From NCBI RefSeq assembly GCF_002095465.1, contig NZ_MLFP01000086.1:372001-436000 (forward strand): 64,000 bases of DNA, written 5' to 3'. This document shows, piece by piece, positions 62,438-64,000 of the stretch. The stretch's first letter is position 1; every line of letters begins with the position of its first letter. This DNA comes from Pantoea rodasii (GTDB taxonomy: Bacteria > Pseudomonadota > Gammaproteobacteria > Enterobacterales > Enterobacteriaceae). Below the pieces are notes generated by a model, which did not search any database, was not told the origin of the DNA, and worked only from the letters and a program-made list of their open reading frames with translations. The position numbers were made by a program, and so were the translations under genes.

Positions 62438-63589
62438 GTGGCTGAAGAGAGCGACGAGGACAAAACAGAATCGCCCACGGCGCACCGACTAGAAAAGGCG
62501 CGAGAAGAGGGGCAGATTCCGCGATCGCGCGAGCTGACATCGGTGCTGATGCTGTTGGCGGGTTTAATGATCCTGTGGATGGGCGGCGAAATCTTCGCAG
62601 AACGCCTCGCTAGCATGCTGGCAACCGGTTTTCGTTTTGATCATGCAATGGTGACGGACGATAAAATGATCATCGCTCACATCAGTAACCTGATTGGACA
62701 AGCGGTGATGGCGCTACTGCCGCTGATGGGCGGATTAGTGATTGTGGCGATTGCCGCGCCGATGCTGCTCGGCGGCATCAATTTCAGCGGCAAATCCATC
62801 AAGCTGGATATCAATAAACTTAATCCCTTGACAGGCTTAAAGCGCATGGTGTCCTCCCAAACCTGGGCGGAACTGCTGAAAGCCATTTTAAAGGCAGTGC
62901 TGGTGGGGTTGGTGGCCGGTTGGTACATCTGGTCGCACTGGCAGGAGATGCTGCGGCTGATCAGCGAGTCACCGGTCAAAGCGTTGCACCACGGTCTGCA
63001 AATGATGGCGGTGAGCTGTGCGCTGATCATGCTCGGTCTGGTGCCGATGGTGGGTTTCGATGTGTTCTGGCAGCTCCACAGCCACTTCAAAAAGCTGAAA
63101 ATGACGCGTCAGGAAATCCGTGACGAGCATAAACAAAACGAAGGCGACCCGCACGTCAAAGGGCGTATTCGTCAGGCGATGCGTGCTGCAGCCCGTCGGC
63201 GCATGATGGCCGACGTGCCTAAAGCCGACGTGATCGTCACCAACCCGACGCACTACTCGGTGGCGCTGCAGTACCAGGAAGGCAAGATGAGCGCGCCGAA
63301 AGTGGTGGCCAAAGGCGCCGGGGATATCGCGTTGAAAATACGTGAACTGGCGAAAGAGCATCGCATACCGATTTTAGAAGCACCGCCGCTGGCGCGTGCG
63401 TTGTATCGACACACGGAAATTGGTCAGTTCATCCCCGGCGCGCTGTATGCGGCGGTGGCGGAAGTGCTGGCCTGGGTATGGCAACTGCGACGCTGGAAGC
63501 GTGAAGGCGGCCTGATCCCAACCAAACCAAAACAGCTGCCGGTTCCGGCGGACATGGACTTTGCAGGAGAGAACAAAAACGATGGCTAA
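62438..63589 (+). CDS. flhB: Flagellar export protein FlhB
   Basis: FlhB is the membrane switch of the flagellar type III export gate. The start is GTG at 62438 (VAEESDEDKTESPTAHRLEK), with GAGG six bases upstream and agreement with the E. coli N-terminus. Four membrane helices are followed by the cytoplasmic domain with the self-cleavage motif TNPTHYSVALQY. The length is 383 residues, like E. coli. Its end overlaps flhA by eight bases. Confidence 0.96.
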   Translation: MAEESDEDKTESPTAHRLEKAREEGQIPRSRELTSVLMLLAGLMILWMGGEIFAERLASMLATGFRFDHAMVTDDKMIIAHISNLIGQAVMALLPLMGGLVIVAIAAPMLLGGINFSGKSIKLDINKLNPLTGLKRMVSSQTWAELLKAILKAVLVGLVAGWYIWSHWQEMLRLISESPVKALHHGLQMMAVSCALIMLGLVPMVGFDVFWQLHSHFKKLKMTRQEIRDEHKQNEGDPHVKGRIRQAMRAAARRRMMADVPKADVIVTNPTHYSVALQYQEGKMSAPKVVAKGAGDIALKIRELAKEHRIPILEAPPLARALYRHTEIGQFIPGALYAAVAEVLAWVWQLRRWKREGGLIPTKPKQLPVPADMDFAGENKNDG

Positions 63590-64000
63590 TCTGGCCGAAA
63601 AGCTGCGTTTACCGGGCAACTTTAGAGACACGCAGTGGAAGGTGCTGGCTGGACCGATACTGATCATGTTGATCCTGTCGATGATGGTGCTGCCGTTACC
63701 CGCGTTCATACTCGACCTGCTGTTCACCTTTAACATTGCGCTGTCGATCATGGTGCTGCTGGTGGCGATGTTTACTCAGCGCACGCTGGAATTCGCCGCG
63801 TTCCCCACCATTCTGCTGTTCTCAACCTTGCTGCGTTTGGCGCTGAACGTCGCTTCAACCCGAATCATCTTGCTGGATGGCCACACCGGTGCGGATGCCG
63901 CCGGACGCGTGGTTGAAGCCTTTGGCCACTTCCTCGTAGGCGGTAATTTTGCTATCGGTATTGTGGTGTTCATCATTCTCGTCATCATCAACTTTATGGT
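63582..64000 (+). CDS. flhA: Flagellar export protein FlhA, 5' part
   Basis: FlhA is the main membrane component of the flagellar export gate. The first 139 codons are in the window: MANLAEKLRLPGNFRDTQWK, then membrane helices with the conserved TLEFAAFPTILLFSTLLRL, ALNVASTRIILLDGH and VGGNFAIGIVVFIILVIINF. The gene continues past the window end. The eight-base overlap with flhB indicates a shared transcript. Confidence 0.95.
   Translation, partial: MANLAEKLRLPGNFRDTQWKVLAGPILIMLILSMMVLPLPAFILDLLFTFNIALSIMVLLVAMFTQRTLEFAAFPTILLFSTLLRLALNVASTRIILLDGHTGADAAGRVVEAFGHFLVGGNFAIGIVVFIILVIINFM

Noticed and set aside
1..64000. Insertion sequences, prophage or integrase genes
   Set aside because: No transposase, integrase or phage structural gene was recognised on either strand, and no attachment-site duplication was found at the tRNA gene.

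Overview
The window is ordinary, gene-dense enterobacterial chromosome. Gene content and order (putA-putP-efeUOB-phoH; ychF-pth-ychH-prs-ispE-lolB-hemA-prfA-prmC-sirB2-sirB1-kdsA-chaA-chaC; flhB-flhA) match the E. coli backbone closely. The proteins are diverged from E. coli, and accessory blocks sit between backbone segments. Together this suggests an Erwiniaceae member (Pantoea or Erwinia type); the genus is inference. No insertion sequence, prophage, integrase or CRISPR array was seen. Layout: (1) 1-1771, end of a cystine ABC transporter operon (tcyJLN). (2) 2008-4588, two tandem acyltransferase-3 membrane proteins. (3) 4650-10520, divergent putA/putP for proline use, with a cluster of PutA-type operator motifs and a structured putP leader. 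(4) 10539-15765, a repeat-rich gap, then the Fur-box-preceded efeUOB iron importer and phoH. (5) 15835-20553, a two-DTG periplasmic protease-like protein, a nitrilase/LysR pair, tRNA-Ser(GGA) and phoA with a Pho box. (6) 20619-29119, a GAPDH paralogue with a DJ-1/AraC regulator, then an AscG-like repressor facing a lactose/cellobiose-type PTS with both GH1 and GH4 phospho-beta-glucosidases. (7) 29180-37227, a DszC-like and a DszA-like flavin monooxygenase flanking a peptide-type ABC importer. (8) 37311-52431, the conserved housekeeping block, with a diguanylate cyclase where E. coli has dauA and no chaB. (9) 52432-61418, a reduced type VI secretion-like module. (10) 61419-64000, a 1-kb gap with a candidate RNA, then flhB and the start of flhA. 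The most unusual part is the module at 52432-61418. It keeps the phospho-signalling genes (PpkA kinase, PP2C phosphatase, FHA protein, TagF) and an inner-membrane pair (TssL with a peptidoglycan-binding domain, TssM lacking most of its periplasmic part). An SH3-type lipoprotein and an unknown cysteine-containing exported protein complete it. No sheath, tube, spike, baseplate, ClpV or TssJ gene is present. A technical caution: at least nine single-base indels, mostly losses from short homopolymers, break seven otherwise full-length genes, including the normally essential prfA. Each repaired gene has the canonical family length, so these are best read as sequencing or assembly errors. They are annotated as genes with a frameshift, not as pseudogenes.
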